A DNA stretch of 64,000 bases from Pseudomonadota bacterium (GCA_021805865.1 JAJZDX010000004.1:62001-126000); one strand, 5' to 3'; shown: positions 8,715-18,202, counted from the first letter of the stretch. Notes: generated by a model from the sequence alone, not told the origin. Numbers and translations are program-made.

Positions 8715-11339
8715 CTAGAAGTCCTGGCCGAACTCCACCCCGAAAGTGCGCGGTTGCGCCGGCACGATATAAACCTGGCTGTCGGTACTCGGGTTGCTCT
8801 CCGTGAAACGCGAGTACTCCGCCAGGCGGTTCATCAGGTTCGAGATGAACAAATCCACGTGCATGCCGTTGCCGGCGTTGGCGCCGATCTTCAGGTTGAA
8901 CAGCGCATAGGCGGGCAGGTTGCCAAAAACCGCATTCTGGGTCAGAAGCAGCGCAGAGGACGTCTCATCCTGATACATGCCCGAGAGCTGCACGTACGGC
9001 TTCCAGTCCCCGATCATCGGCAGGCTGTACCGGGCCACGATATTGCCCTTGAACTTCGGCGCCACCGGCAGGTTGGTTCCTGCGGGCACCTGCACCGGCG
9101 GCAGGGGCGTGCAGGGAGGGGTCCCGGGAATGCAGCCGTAGTAATTCGAGGTGAGCACCGGGTCCGTGAACGAGAGGTTGGCGCTCAGATACAGGTTGCG
9201 CACCGGCGCCCACTCCACGTCGCTCTCCACGCCCCTGATACGCGCGTTGCCGCCGTTGGCGATGATCGTGACGCTACTGGCACCGAGGAAGGAAAACTGG
9301 AAGTTCTTCCACTCCTCCCAGAACAGCGCGCCATTCCACCGCAGCGTGTTGTGCAGCCACTGCGTCTTCCAGCCCACTTCGTAGTTCGTCAGGAAATCCG
9401 CCTGGTAGGGCTCGGGATTGGGCCTCTGACCCGGACCGACGATCTGGGCGATGCGGTTGACGCCACCCGGCCGGTAGCCTTTGGAGTACGTCGCGTAGAC
9501 CATCTTGGTCGGCGTGATCTGATAGGTCAGGTTGAACCTCGGGACGTGTCCGCTGCCGGTGGTGTCCGCATTGAGGTCCGTGCAGGGGGAGAACCTGACG
9601 ATGGTCGGCTCGAAGCACGTCGCCGTTCCCTCGCTCGCGGAGAAGTTCGAATTGAATCCGTAGAAGCCGATCAGCGAGTTGTTGTAATGATAGAACCGCA
9701 CGCCGGCGGTGAGGTGCCACTGCTTGGTGATGTCCCAGGTGGCCTGCGCGTAGACGGCGCGGTCGCGATCGACGCGCTGCTCGTCGGTCAGCCAGATGGC
9801 GTTCGGAAAGCCGGGGATCGACTCATCGGTGAAGGGATTGGAGGTCGGGGTGTAGCCGAGGCCATTGGGGTTGCCGCCGTAGACGCTGGTCCAGCCGAAC
9901 CCCGGTATCGTGTACAGCTGCCAGATGTTGTGCATCTGGCGCCCCAGGTAGGCCCCGACCGTCGCATGCACCGGCTCATCGAGCGGCGTCGTGACCCGCA
10001 GCTCCTGGCTCCACATCTCGAAATCGCCCGCGCCGATCACGAACTGCTGCGGCATGATCGGGGTGCCGGCGTTGCCGTCGTAGTATGCGCCGGAGCCGTA
10101 CATCTTGTCGTAGAACTCCGAGTAGTCGCTGTAGTCGGCGATCGAATGCTGGTTGCGCTTCAGGTAGCCGCCGGTATAGACGACGTCGAAGTCGTGAATC
10201 CTGCCCTCGATGGTGAGGGCGGTCTGCGTCCAGGTGTCGTGCGAGCTCTCCGGCCCGAAGTGCGCGAGCTTGAGGTAGCCCACCGCCGGGTCGTAGCCGA
10301 AGAATCCGTGCGTGCCGACCGACTGGCCCTGGAAGGTGGGCGTGACCGTCCATTGATCCCCCCAGGGATCCTCGAATCCGAAGCGCAGCTCCACCCGGCC
10401 GCCGTACGTGTCCACCGTGTTGTAGTTGTTTCCCTGCCACGGCGCATTGGTGATGGCGCCCTTGCCGACCGATGACACCGGGGCGCACTGTTTGTTGCCG
10501 GCCGTATAGCTGCTGGTGCTGTAGTAGGCGGGGTTCGTCTCGATCGCCCAGCTCGGGAAGGACCGTACGCCGTTGAAGATGCAGCCGTTGGCGTCGGTGC
10601 CGCCCACATTGCTGATGAAGCCGCCGTCGTGCACATCCCAGGCGACGAGGCGGATGGCGGCCTGCTGCCACAGCGGAATGTTGATATAGCCTTGGAAGAC
10701 ATGGCCGGGGCCGCCGTTCTGGATGATGTTTTCCTGCAGATCATAGCCGCCGGAGAACTTTCCCGGGACCGGCTTGTTGGTGATGATGCGCACCGCGCCC
10801 GCCTCGGCGCTCGAGCCGAACAGCGTGCCCTGCGGGCCCTCCAGCACCTCGATCCGGTTGATGTCGTACAGGTGCAGCGGCACCACTCCGGTGATGGTCG
10901 TGACCGGCTGCTGATCGAGATACACGCCGACGCTCGGCTCGGAGCCCGAATGGTTGCCGTCGCCGCCGCTCACCACGTCGCGGATGTAAATGATGGAGGT
11001 GCCCGGCTCGCCGTTGCCGCCCTCGCCCTGGCTGCGCACGAACGATATGGTCGGCGACATCTTGACGTAATCGTCCAGGTTGGTGATGTTGAGCTGCCGC
11101 AGCGCGCGGTGGTTGAACACCTCCACGCTGATCGGCACGTTCTGCAGGTTCTGCCTGATCTTCTGCGCCGTGATCACGATCGTCTGCAGGCCGCCGCCCG
11201 CCGACTGCGCTCGGGCCGCGGGCACGGCCACCGCCAGCGCCGCGAGCGGCATGGCGGCGCGCACGATGGCGCGCAGCGCCTCGGCCCGCTTGCGCCCCGT
11301 CCGGCTGCGTACCAGTTTTCTACGTCGACTGCGCGTCAT
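8715..11339 (-). CDS. TonB-dependent receptor
   Basis: 874 aa; signal peptide ending AARAQS, TIVITAQKIRQNLQNVPISVEVF TonB box/plug, RIEVLEGPQGTLFGSSAEAGAVRIITNKP plug motif, C-terminal RTFGVEFGQDF. Confidence 0.95.
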   Translation of the reverse strand: MTRSRRRKLVRSRTGRKRAEALRAIVRAAMPLAALAVAVPAARAQSAGGGLQTIVITAQKIRQNLQNVPISVEVFNHRALRQLNITNLDDYVKMSPTISFVRSQGEGGNGEPGTSIIYIRDVVSGGDGNHSGSEPSVGVYLDQQPVTTITGVVPLHLYDINRIEVLEGPQGTLFGSSAEAGAVRIITNKPVPGKFSGGYDLQENIIQNGGPGHVFQGYINIPLWQQAAIRLVAWDVHDGGFISNVGGTDANGCIFNGVRSFPSWAIETNPAYYSTSSYTAGNKQCAPVSSVGKGAITNAPWQGNNYNTVDTYGGRVELRFGFEDPWGDQWTVTPTFQGQSVGTHGFFGYDPAVGYLKLAHFGPESSHDTWTQTALTIEGRIHDFDVVYTGGYLKRNQHSIADYSDYSEFYDKMYGSGAYYDGNAGTPIMPQQFVIGAGDFEMWSQELRVTTPLDEPVHATVGAYLGRQMHNIWQLYTIPGFGWTSVYGGNPNGLGYTPTSNPFTDESIPGFPNAIWLTDEQRVDRDRAVYAQATWDITKQWHLTAGVRFYHYNNSLIGFYGFNSNFSASEGTATCFEPTIVRFSPCTDLNADTTGSGHVPRFNLTYQITPTKMVYATYSKGYRPGGVNRIAQIVGPGQRPNPEPYQADFLTNYEVGWKTQWLHNTLRWNGALFWEEWKNFQFSFLGASSVTIIANGGNARIRGVESDVEWAPVRNLYLSANLSFTDPVLTSNYYGCIPGTPPCTPLPPVQVPAGTNLPVAPKFKGNIVARYSLPMIGDWKPYVQLSGMYQDETSSALLLTQNAVFGNLPAYALFNLKIGANAGNGMHVDLFISNLMNRLAEYSRFTESNPSTDSQVYIVPAQPRTFGVEFGQDF

Positions 11340-11362
11340 CGTTGTCTCCCCAGATGTATGAA

Positions 11363-11376
11363 TGATTGTGCAACCA
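11363..11376. promoter_or_regulatory. Degenerate palindrome TGATTGTGCAACCA upstream of TonB receptor 2
   Basis: One mismatch from the inverted repeat TGGTTG-N2-CAACCA, 24 bp upstream of the start codon; similar to the 3882 site. Confidence 0.3.
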
Positions 11377-11427
11377 TGACAAGATTGGATCGTCCAGCCC
11401 CTGCCCTTCGCGGCGGCCTCTCTCCTC

Positions 11428-13443
11428 TTACGGGGGCGCCTCCCCCGGATAGCCGGTCAGCAAGTCTCCCAGGGCGCTCTTGAGCGGCCCGAGCCACGGC
11501 TCGTACTGGCGCCATTGCTCGGCCGCGGCGTGGAATATCGGCTGGCGCACCTGCTCGGAGCTGGCGGTGCGCACGGCCCGCCCGTTCTCGTAGAACCGCA
11601 GGCAGTTCGGGTCGAACGGCAGCCGGCAGTGCCCGAGGAGGCCGCGGACCTGCGCCTCGGTGTCTCCGATCAGGCGCTCGTAATGCACGCGGCCCATCCT
11701 GCCGGGCAGAACGGCATCGTAATGAGACATGAGCTCGACGTAGTCGCGATAGTAGCGTCCGAGGTCCTCGAGCCCGTAGGAGAACCACTGGCCGCGCGCG
11801 AAGTGCTGCTTGAAGCACGAGAAGCAGCATGCGAGCGGGTGGCGCCGCGAGTCGATGATCACGGCGTTCGGCAGAATGAGGTGGATCAGGCCGACGTAGA
11901 ACAGGTTGTTCGGCATCTTGTCGATGAAGAACGGCGCCCCGGTCTTGCGCATGACCCGGGTCTCGGCGAGATACCGCTCGCCAAGGCCGCGCAGTTGGTC
12001 GCGGTCGAGCCCGGCGAGCCTGTTGAGAAACGCCCCTTCCTCATCCTGATCGTCCGGGCCGGCGAGCTCGCGGGCGATCCTCGGCAGCTCGGGCAGCTCC
12101 ATCGTGCCCTCGACGAGCGGGTGGCTCGCGAGGATCTGCTCGATCAGCGTCGAGCCCGAGCGCGGCAGCCCGACGATGAAGATCGGGTCCGGCGCCGGCG
12201 CGCCCGCCCCGGCGCGCTCGGCGAAGAACTCCCTCGTGAACAGCCGCTGCGAGTGGCGCACGAAGCGGGAGTTCTCCTGCGCATCGTATCCGTGCATCCT
12301 GCGGCGCAGCGCGTTGCCCGCCGCGTAGTGAGCGAACGAGTCCTCGTACCTTCCGGCGTCCTCGAGCGCCTTGCCGAGCGCAAACTCGAAATGCAGCCGG
12401 TCCTCCTCCGCGAGGTCCGTGCGCCCGAGCGCCTGGCGCATGGCGAGCACCTCGGCCTCGCCGAAGCGGAAGGTCTTGAGATTCGCAAGACTCCAATACC
12501 CTTCCCCGAGAGTCGGCTCCATCGAGAGCGCGCGCCGGTAGGCCGCGATACCCTCCGGCACCCTGCCGGTGGTCTTCAGCGCATGGCCGTAGCTCATCCA
12601 GAGCTTCGGCTGGCGCGGATGGCGCTCGAGCACCGACTCGTATGAGGCAATCGCGTCCGCGTAGTTGCCGAGATTGGCCGAAACGGCCGCGTGCAGGCTC
12701 CGGTAGCCCGGATCATCCGGCTCCTTTGCGAGCAGCTGCGCGCACTGCGCCAGCGCCTCGGCGCTCCTGCCCTCGCGCTTGAGCACGGTCGCGTAGTTGT
12801 GCCTGGCCGCATCGAAACCCGGCGCAAGCCCCAGGACGCGCTCCAGGAGCAGCCGCGCGTCCCGGTAGCGCAGCAGACGCGCCTGCACCTCGGCAAGCAT
12901 GCGCAGCGCCGCAACATCGGTCGGGTACCGCGCGAGCCGTGCGCGCAGCAGCGCCTCGGCCTGCGCAAGCCGGTTGTTGCAAAGGCTCGCCGCGGCCTGC
13001 TGCAGGTGCGGATCGCGGGTGGCGGCCTTGATGTAGCGCGCATAGGCGGCATCGGCTTCCGCCACATTGCGCGCCGCGGCCAACCGATCCGCCAGGGCGA
13101 GCCACGCGGCCGGTGAGTCCGGTTGCAGAGCCACCGCCCGGCGCAACGCCTCCACGCCCGCCTCGGCCTCTCCGGCCGCTGCGAGCGCCTCGCCAAGCTC
13201 CCGGTGTGCCGCCGCCCAGCGCGGTTGCTCCGCGCACAGCGGCCGCAGTATCGAGAGAGCGTCGGCCGTTTCGCCGCACCTGCGGCGGGATGCGGCCAGC
13301 AGCAGCAGCGCCGCGGGCTGTCGCGGATAGTGTTTGAGAATCTCAACGGCCTGCTCGGCCGCGAGCTCGGGTTGGGTCTCGAGCAGGCGGGACGCATGAT
13401 CGAGCGCGGTCTGCAGGGTCCCGAGCGCCTGGGGGGTGTTCAC
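11428..13443 (-). CDS. TPR-repeat sulfotransferase family protein
   Basis: 671 aa; N-terminal TPRs; C-terminal PIFIVGLPRSGSTLIEQILASHPLVEG (5'-PAPS binding loop) and IIDSRRHPLACCFSCFKQHFARGQWFSYGLEDLGRYYRDYVELMSHYDAVLPGRMGRVHYERLI. Confidence 0.93.
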   Translation of the reverse strand: MNTPQALGTLQTALDHASRLLETQPELAAEQAVEILKHYPRQPAALLLLAASRRRCGETADALSILRPLCAEQPRWAAAHRELGEALAAAGEAEAGVEALRRAVALQPDSPAAWLALADRLAAARNVAEADAAYARYIKAATRDPHLQQAAASLCNNRLAQAEALLRARLARYPTDVAALRMLAEVQARLLRYRDARLLLERVLGLAPGFDAARHNYATVLKREGRSAEALAQCAQLLAKEPDDPGYRSLHAAVSANLGNYADAIASYESVLERHPRQPKLWMSYGHALKTTGRVPEGIAAYRRALSMEPTLGEGYWSLANLKTFRFGEAEVLAMRQALGRTDLAEEDRLHFEFALGKALEDAGRYEDSFAHYAAGNALRRRMHGYDAQENSRFVRHSQRLFTREFFAERAGAGAPAPDPIFIVGLPRSGSTLIEQILASHPLVEGTMELPELPRIARELAGPDDQDEEGAFLNRLAGLDRDQLRGLGERYLAETRVMRKTGAPFFIDKMPNNLFYVGLIHLILPNAVIIDSRRHPLACCFSCFKQHFARGQWFSYGLEDLGRYYRDYVELMSHYDAVLPGRMGRVHYERLIGDTEAQVRGLLGHCRLPFDPNCLRFYENGRAVRTASSEQVRQPIFHAAAEQWRQYEPWLGPLKSALGDLLTGYPGEAPP

Positions 13444-13738
13444 GCCCTCTTACCCGTGGAGCCGAGCGGCGGCATGCGTCCCTTGCCGCGTCGCGGGCAG
13501 ATTTTCTGTTGGTCTCACGCGATGTCCGGACCCGGCATCAATGGAACGGCATCCATAGGCCACAAGCTGACAACGCACCGCAACGCGCCCGCCCGCCCGC
13601 CGTCAACCGGCCCGAACGGTCGTTGGAATCGGTGCCCATGACACCCCTCCCCACAACCATGGTCACATATCTGCAATAAAAATCAAGATTCGAGACAAAA
13701 ATCAGAAGCCCCGCCCGCAGCGCCTCGCACGCTCGCGC

Positions 13739-14740
13739 TCAGAGGCCCCCTCCCCCCGGACCCCGCCGCACTTTCGACGCGCGCGGCCCGACCACATCGA
13801 GCGGCGGCCGCGAGATCTCCCGACGCACCAGCGTGCTCCTGCCAAACAGAGACTCGAGCAGGCTCACCGCGAGCACCGCGGTCACGTTGCGCACATCGAG
13901 GGCGGGGTTGAGCTCAGCGACATCGAGCGAGCCGACCAGACGCGTGTCGGCGATCATCTCCATGCACAGCTGCGCCTCCCGGTAAGTCGGTCCTCCCGGC
14001 ACGGTCGTGCCCACGCCCGGGGCGATGTCAGGGTCCAGGAAATCGACATCGAAGCTCACGTGCAGGTGCGTATCGCGGTCCAGGCCCTCGAGCGCCCGCT
14101 CCAGGGTCGCTCGCATGCCCATCTCGTCGATATAGCGCATGTCGAACACTTCGACCCCGAGCTCGTGCACGAACCGCTTCTCCCCCTCATCGACGCTGCG
14201 CACGCCGATCTGCCGCAGCCACTGCGGGTGAATCGCCGGCGTGGCGCCGCCCAACTCCACCAGGGCCTTTGGTCCGAAGCCGCACAGGCACGCAAGCGGC
14301 ATGCCGTGCAGGTTGCCGCTCGGGGAGAGCGTGCCGGTATTGAAGTCCGCATGCGCATCCAGCCACAGCACCCGCAGCTTGCGGCCCGTCTCGCGGCAGC
14401 GCCGCGCCGCGGCGCCGATCGAGCCGATGGCGAGCGAGTGATCGCCGCCGAGCAGGATCGGCAGGCGCGCGGCGCACAGCTCCTCATACACCGCCTCGTG
14501 CACCAGGCGGTTCCATTGCAGCACGGCCTGCAGATTGCGGTAGCCATCGAGGGCCGGCTGGCGCGGATTGGCCGGACCGGCGAGGTTGCCCCGATCCAAC
14601 ACCTTCAGACCGCGCGCCTCGAGCGCCTCCTCAATCCCCGCCACCCGCATGGCCTCCGGTCCCATGGCCGCGCCGAGCTGCGCCGCCCCGGCATCCGTAG
14701 GCGCGCCTATCAGGCTCACCGTGCGCTGCGGCGCGCTCAT
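13739..14740 (-). CDS. rocF: Arginase / agmatinase-family ureohydrolase
   Basis: MSAPQRTVSLIGAPTDAGA..., ILLGGDHSLAIGS, LWLDAHADFNTG, HVSFDVDFLDPDIAPGVGTTVPGG: Mn-binding arginase signatures. The ORF-track start at 15454 over-extends; ATG at 14738-14740 overlaps the upstream gene stop. Confidence 0.93.
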   Translation of the reverse strand: MSAPQRTVSLIGAPTDAGAAQLGAAMGPEAMRVAGIEEALEARGLKVLDRGNLAGPANPRQPALDGYRNLQAVLQWNRLVHEAVYEELCAARLPILLGGDHSLAIGSIGAAARRCRETGRKLRVLWLDAHADFNTGTLSPSGNLHGMPLACLCGFGPKALVELGGATPAIHPQWLRQIGVRSVDEGEKRFVHELGVEVFDMRYIDEMGMRATLERALEGLDRDTHLHVSFDVDFLDPDIAPGVGTTVPGGPTYREAQLCMEMIADTRLVGSLDVAELNPALDVRNVTAVLAVSLLESLFGRSTLVRREISRPPLDVVGPRASKVRRGPGGGGL

Positions 14741-15819
14741 AGGCTCAGCGCATCGGTGAGCGCAAGAGCGCCCCTGTGCTCCTGCGTGCGCGAGGCGAGC
14801 AGGGAAAAGAGATCCTTCGGATCCTCGAGATCGGGGATCAGATCGATGCTCGCGCGCGTCCCCCGGCGCTGCTGGTGCAGCCGGTGCAGATATCGCAGCG
14901 CCGAGAAGTCCTGCAGGGCGAACCCGACCGAATCGAAAATGGTGACCTCCGCCTCGCCCGCGCGACCGGGCCTGCGCCCCGCGAGCACCTCGGCGAGCTC
15001 GGTGACCGGGAACTGCGGCGGCATCTGTTGAATTTCGCCCTCGATGCGCGACTGGGGCTCGAACTCGACCACGACACGGGCGTCGGCGCGCCTCAGGATG
15101 TCCGCATGCAGCTCGGTCTTGCCCGGGCAGTCGCCGCCCACCGCGTTCAGGTGCATGCCGGGCGTGATCATCTGCGGTGTCAGGATGACGGCATTGCGCT
15201 TGTCCGCGGTGGCGGTCGTGACGATATCCGCCCCCCGGACCGCCTCGGCCGCGCCGCGGCAGCGCACGACCGCGAGTCCCTCGAGAGACAGTCGCGCGAG
15301 ATTGCTCTCGAGCTTGTCGGTCGCCGCCGGGTCGGTGTCGTACAACCGCAGCTCGCGGATGCCCTGCAGATGATGAAACGCAACGGCCTGAAACTCCGCC
15401 TGCGAGCCGTTGCCGATCAGCGCCATCACGCGGCTGTCGCGACGCGCCATCCAACGCGCAGCCAGCGCCGAGGTCGCCGCGGTGCGCAGCGCGGTAGTGA
15501 GCGTCATTTCCGACAGCAGGAGCGGATACCCCGTCTCCACATCGGCAAGCACCCCGAAGGCCATGACCGTCAACAGCCCCTTTGCGGTGTTCTTCGGATG
15601 ACCGTTGACGTACTTGAACGCGTACTGGCGGCCGTCGCTCGCCGGCATGAGCTCGATGACCCCCACGGGAGAGTGGGTGGCATGACGGGGCGACTTCTCA
15701 AACTGCGCCCAACGCCGATAGTCCGCTTCGATCTCACGCGCCAACCCCTCGATGAAGGCCGCGGGCCCGAGGTCCCCGACGAGCTCCTGCACGCGCCGGA
15801 TGCCGATGAAGTCGACCAT
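14737..15819 (-). CDS. Ornithine cyclodeaminase family protein
   Basis: 360 aa; FKYVNGHPKNTAKGLLTVMAFGVLADVETGYPLLLSEMTLTTALRTAATSALAARWMARRDSRVMALIGNGSQAEFQ typical of ornithine cyclodeaminase. Confidence 0.92.
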   Translation of the reverse strand: MVDFIGIRRVQELVGDLGPAAFIEGLAREIEADYRRWAQFEKSPRHATHSPVGVIELMPASDGRQYAFKYVNGHPKNTAKGLLTVMAFGVLADVETGYPLLLSEMTLTTALRTAATSALAARWMARRDSRVMALIGNGSQAEFQAVAFHHLQGIRELRLYDTDPAATDKLESNLARLSLEGLAVVRCRGAAEAVRGADIVTTATADKRNAVILTPQMITPGMHLNAVGGDCPGKTELHADILRRADARVVVEFEPQSRIEGEIQQMPPQFPVTELAEVLAGRRPGRAGEAEVTIFDSVGFALQDFSALRYLHRLHQQRRGTRASIDLIPDLEDPKDLFSLLASRTQEHRGALALTDALSL

Positions 15820-15912
15820 GTTCGCTCTCCTGGGGACCGCGTCAGTCGATGTGCGGTCTCCTCGGGAACATCATCTACAGGGCGGCAGCCAAAGAATAGT
15901 CAGAGAATCAAC

Positions 15913-15931
15913 CAAAATTTCCACCGTTTTG
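15913..15931. promoter_or_regulatory. AT-rich inverted repeat CAAAA-N9-TTTTG between ocd and Lrp gene (candidate Lrp-type binding site)
   Basis: Inverted repeat in the divergent intergenic region (15820-16001). Confidence 0.35.
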
Positions 15932-16001
15932 ATCAATTCGTCATTCGAACCGGTCATTTTGCTAGACTGTGCCCATCGCACGTTTCTCGGGTTGCCGGCC
16001 G

Positions 16002-16424
16002 ATGGACGATCTCGATCACCGCCTGATCGCACTGCTGAGAGGCAATGCGCGCGTCTCCGTCGCCTCCCTGGCCAAGCAGCTCGGCGTGGCGCGTGGCACG
16101 GTGCAAAACCGCATGGCCAAGCTTGAGGCCGACGGAACGATCGTCGGATACACCGTACGCCTGAAGCCCGACGTACAAGAGCAGCACATCCGGGCGTTCA
16201 TGACGCTCGCCGCCGAAGGCAATCAGGTCGATGCCGTCGTCAGGGCTCTGCGCGGTGATCCGGCGGTTGCGAGCCTCTACAGCACCAACGGCCGGTGGGA
16301 CCTGGTCGCGGAGCTGCGCGCCGACAGCCTGGCCTCGTTCGACCGGGTGCTCGCCCGGATCAGCCGCACGCCCGGGGTCTCGAGCAGCGAAACCAGCCTG
16401 CTGCTGTCGACCTTCAAACTCTGA
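16002..16424 (+). CDS. Lrp/AsnC family transcriptional regulator
   Basis: MDDLDHRLIALLRGNARVSVASLAKQLGVARGTVQNRMAKLEADGTIVGYTVRL; C-terminal RAM domain. An ATG at 15969 is an alternative start. Confidence 0.93.
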   Translation: MDDLDHRLIALLRGNARVSVASLAKQLGVARGTVQNRMAKLEADGTIVGYTVRLKPDVQEQHIRAFMTLAAEGNQVDAVVRALRGDPAVASLYSTNGRWDLVAELRADSLASFDRVLARISRTPGVSSSETSLLLSTFKL

Positions 16425-16475
16425 GGCGGCGCCGGCGGGCAGCGCAGCGGCCCGCGTTTCGATATGCTTGGTGCG

Positions 16476-17570
16476 ATGAACCGCAAGATCCGTGTCGCCA
16501 TCGTCTTCGGCGGCCAATCCACCGAGCACGAGATTTCCATCCTGTCGGCGCGCAACGTGCTCGCCGCCCTGGACAGGTCCCGATTCGAGCCGCTGCTGAT
16601 CGGCATCGACAAGAGCGGGCGCTGGCTGCTGCAGGATCCGGACAGGCTGCTCGCGAGCGCGCGCGACCCGCGCCTGGTACGCCTGCAGGACGGCCGGCCC
16701 GTCTCGAGGGATCTGACCGTGACCGGGGGATCCGCCGATGCGGCCGGCTCCATCGACGTCATCTTCCCGGTGCTGCACGGTACGATGGGTGAGGACGGAA
16801 CCGTTCAAGGCTTGTTCGAGCTCGCCGGCATTCCCTACGTGGGCGCGGGCGTGCTCGGATCGGCCATCGGCATGGACAAGGACGTCAGCAAGCGCCTGCT
16901 GCGCGAGGCCGGCATCCCGGTGGCGGAATTCGTGACGCTGCGCCGCGAGCGCTTCGAGATCGATCCCGCCGGCGCCCTCGCGCAGCTCGCCCGCCTTGGA
17001 CTGCCCGTGTTCACGAAGCCGGCCAATGCCGGCTCCTCCGTCGGAATCCGCAAAGTCACCGACGCGCGTGCGCTCGAAGACGCGGTCCGCCATGCGTTCG
17101 AGTTCGATTGCAAGGTGCTGGTCGAGGCGGCGGTCGTGGCGCGCGAGATCGAGCTGGCCGTGCTCGGCGGCAATCCCCCCCCGGTGTCCGTCGCCGGGGA
17201 GATCGTGGTCCGGCATCCCGACGGCTTCTATTCCTACGATGCCAAGTACATCGATGAGAGCGGCGCGAGCCTCGAGCTGCCGGCGCGGCTCACGGCCGAT
17301 GAGCTCACCCGGGCGCAGGCGATGGCCGGCCGCGCCTTCGATGTGCTCGAGTGCGAGGGGATGGCCCGCGTCGACCTGTTCCTGAAGCCCGACGGATCTC
17401 TCCTCGTCAACGAGATCAACACCATCCCGGGCTTCACCGCCATCTCCATGTACCCGAAGCTCTGGGAGCTCTCAGGCATCGCGCCGACCGGGCTCGTCAC
17501 CCGGCTCATCGATCTGGCGCTCGATCGCGGCCGGCGGCGCGCCGCGCTGCGGCGCTCGATGAGCGATTGA
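16476..17570 (+). CDS. ddl: D-alanine--D-alanine ligase
   Basis: RKIRVAIVFGGQSTEHEISILSARNVLAAL, HGTMGEDGTVQGLFELAGIPYVGAGVLGSAIGMDKD, KPANAGSSVGI, LVNEINTIPGFTAISMYPKLW. ATG at 16464 is an alternative start. Confidence 0.96.
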   Translation: MNRKIRVAIVFGGQSTEHEISILSARNVLAALDRSRFEPLLIGIDKSGRWLLQDPDRLLASARDPRLVRLQDGRPVSRDLTVTGGSADAAGSIDVIFPVLHGTMGEDGTVQGLFELAGIPYVGAGVLGSAIGMDKDVSKRLLREAGIPVAEFVTLRRERFEIDPAGALAQLARLGLPVFTKPANAGSSVGIRKVTDARALEDAVRHAFEFDCKVLVEAAVVAREIELAVLGGNPPPVSVAGEIVVRHPDGFYSYDAKYIDESGASLELPARLTADELTRAQAMAGRAFDVLECEGMARVDLFLKPDGSLLVNEINTIPGFTAISMYPKLWELSGIAPTGLVTRLIDLALDRGRRRAALRRSMSD

Positions 17571-17599
17571 GGCGCCCGAAAAAAAGAGGTCCCCGCCAC

Positions 17600-18202
17600 A
17601 TGCAGCTGTATTCCAATCCCGTCTCCCCCTTCGCCCGCAAGGTGCGCGTGAGCGCGCTCGAGCTCGAGCTCGCCGGGCTCATCGAGCTCATCAACATCAC
17701 GCAGTCTCCCCTCAATCCGCACCGGGAGCTGCGCGCGCACAACCCGCTCGGCAAGATTCCGGCCCTGATCACCGACTCCGGCGAGACGCTGTACGACTCC
17801 CCGGTCATCTGCGAGTATCTCGAGGCCCTCGCCGGCGGCCATCGCCTCTTCCCGGCGCCCGGTCCGGCGCGCTGGACCGCCCTGCGCCGCCAGGGGCTCG
17901 CCGACGGCATGGCCGACGCCGCGGTGCTGATCCGTTACGAGCAGACGGCCCGCCCGGCGACGCTGCGATGGCAGGACTGGATCGAGGGACAGTTTCTGAA
18001 GATTCGCACCGCGCTCGATGCGCTCGAGAAGGAAAACCTGGACGGACCGGTCGACATCGGCGCGATTTCGGTCGCGTGCGCGCTGGGTTATCTCGACCTC
18101 AGGTTCCCGGACGAGCGCTGGCGCGAGAGCCGTCCCCGCCTCGGCGCCTGGCTCGCCGCCTTGAGCGAGCGGCCCTCGCTCGCCGCCACCCGGCCCGACT
18201 GA
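17600..18202 (+). CDS. Glutathione S-transferase family protein
   Basis: MQLYSNPVSPFARKVRVSALEL...NPLGKIPALITDSGETLYDSPVICEYLEAL thioredoxin-fold GST N-domain; start at 17600 within longer ORF. Confidence 0.93.
   Translation: MQLYSNPVSPFARKVRVSALELELAGLIELINITQSPLNPHRELRAHNPLGKIPALITDSGETLYDSPVICEYLEALAGGHRLFPAPGPARWTALRRQGLADGMADAAVLIRYEQTARPATLRWQDWIEGQFLKIRTALDALEKENLDGPVDIGAISVACALGYLDLRFPDERWRESRPRLGAWLAALSERPSLAATRPD

Noticed and set aside
7002-10475. 1157-aa plus-strand ORF spanning the GT41 gene and TonB receptor 2
   Set aside because: Antisense to two genes with clear family motifs; composition is Arg/Ala/Val/His-rich and without domains, typical of high-GC antisense open frames.
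13678-13704. Direct repeat AAAAATCA spaced by 19 bp upstream of the TPR-sulfotransferase
   Set aside because: Short AT-rich repeat in a promoter region; could easily be chance.
13739-15454. 571-aa reading of the arginase ORF
   Set aside because: The first ~238 residues overlap ornithine cyclodeaminase out of frame; the real start is ATG at 14738-14740.
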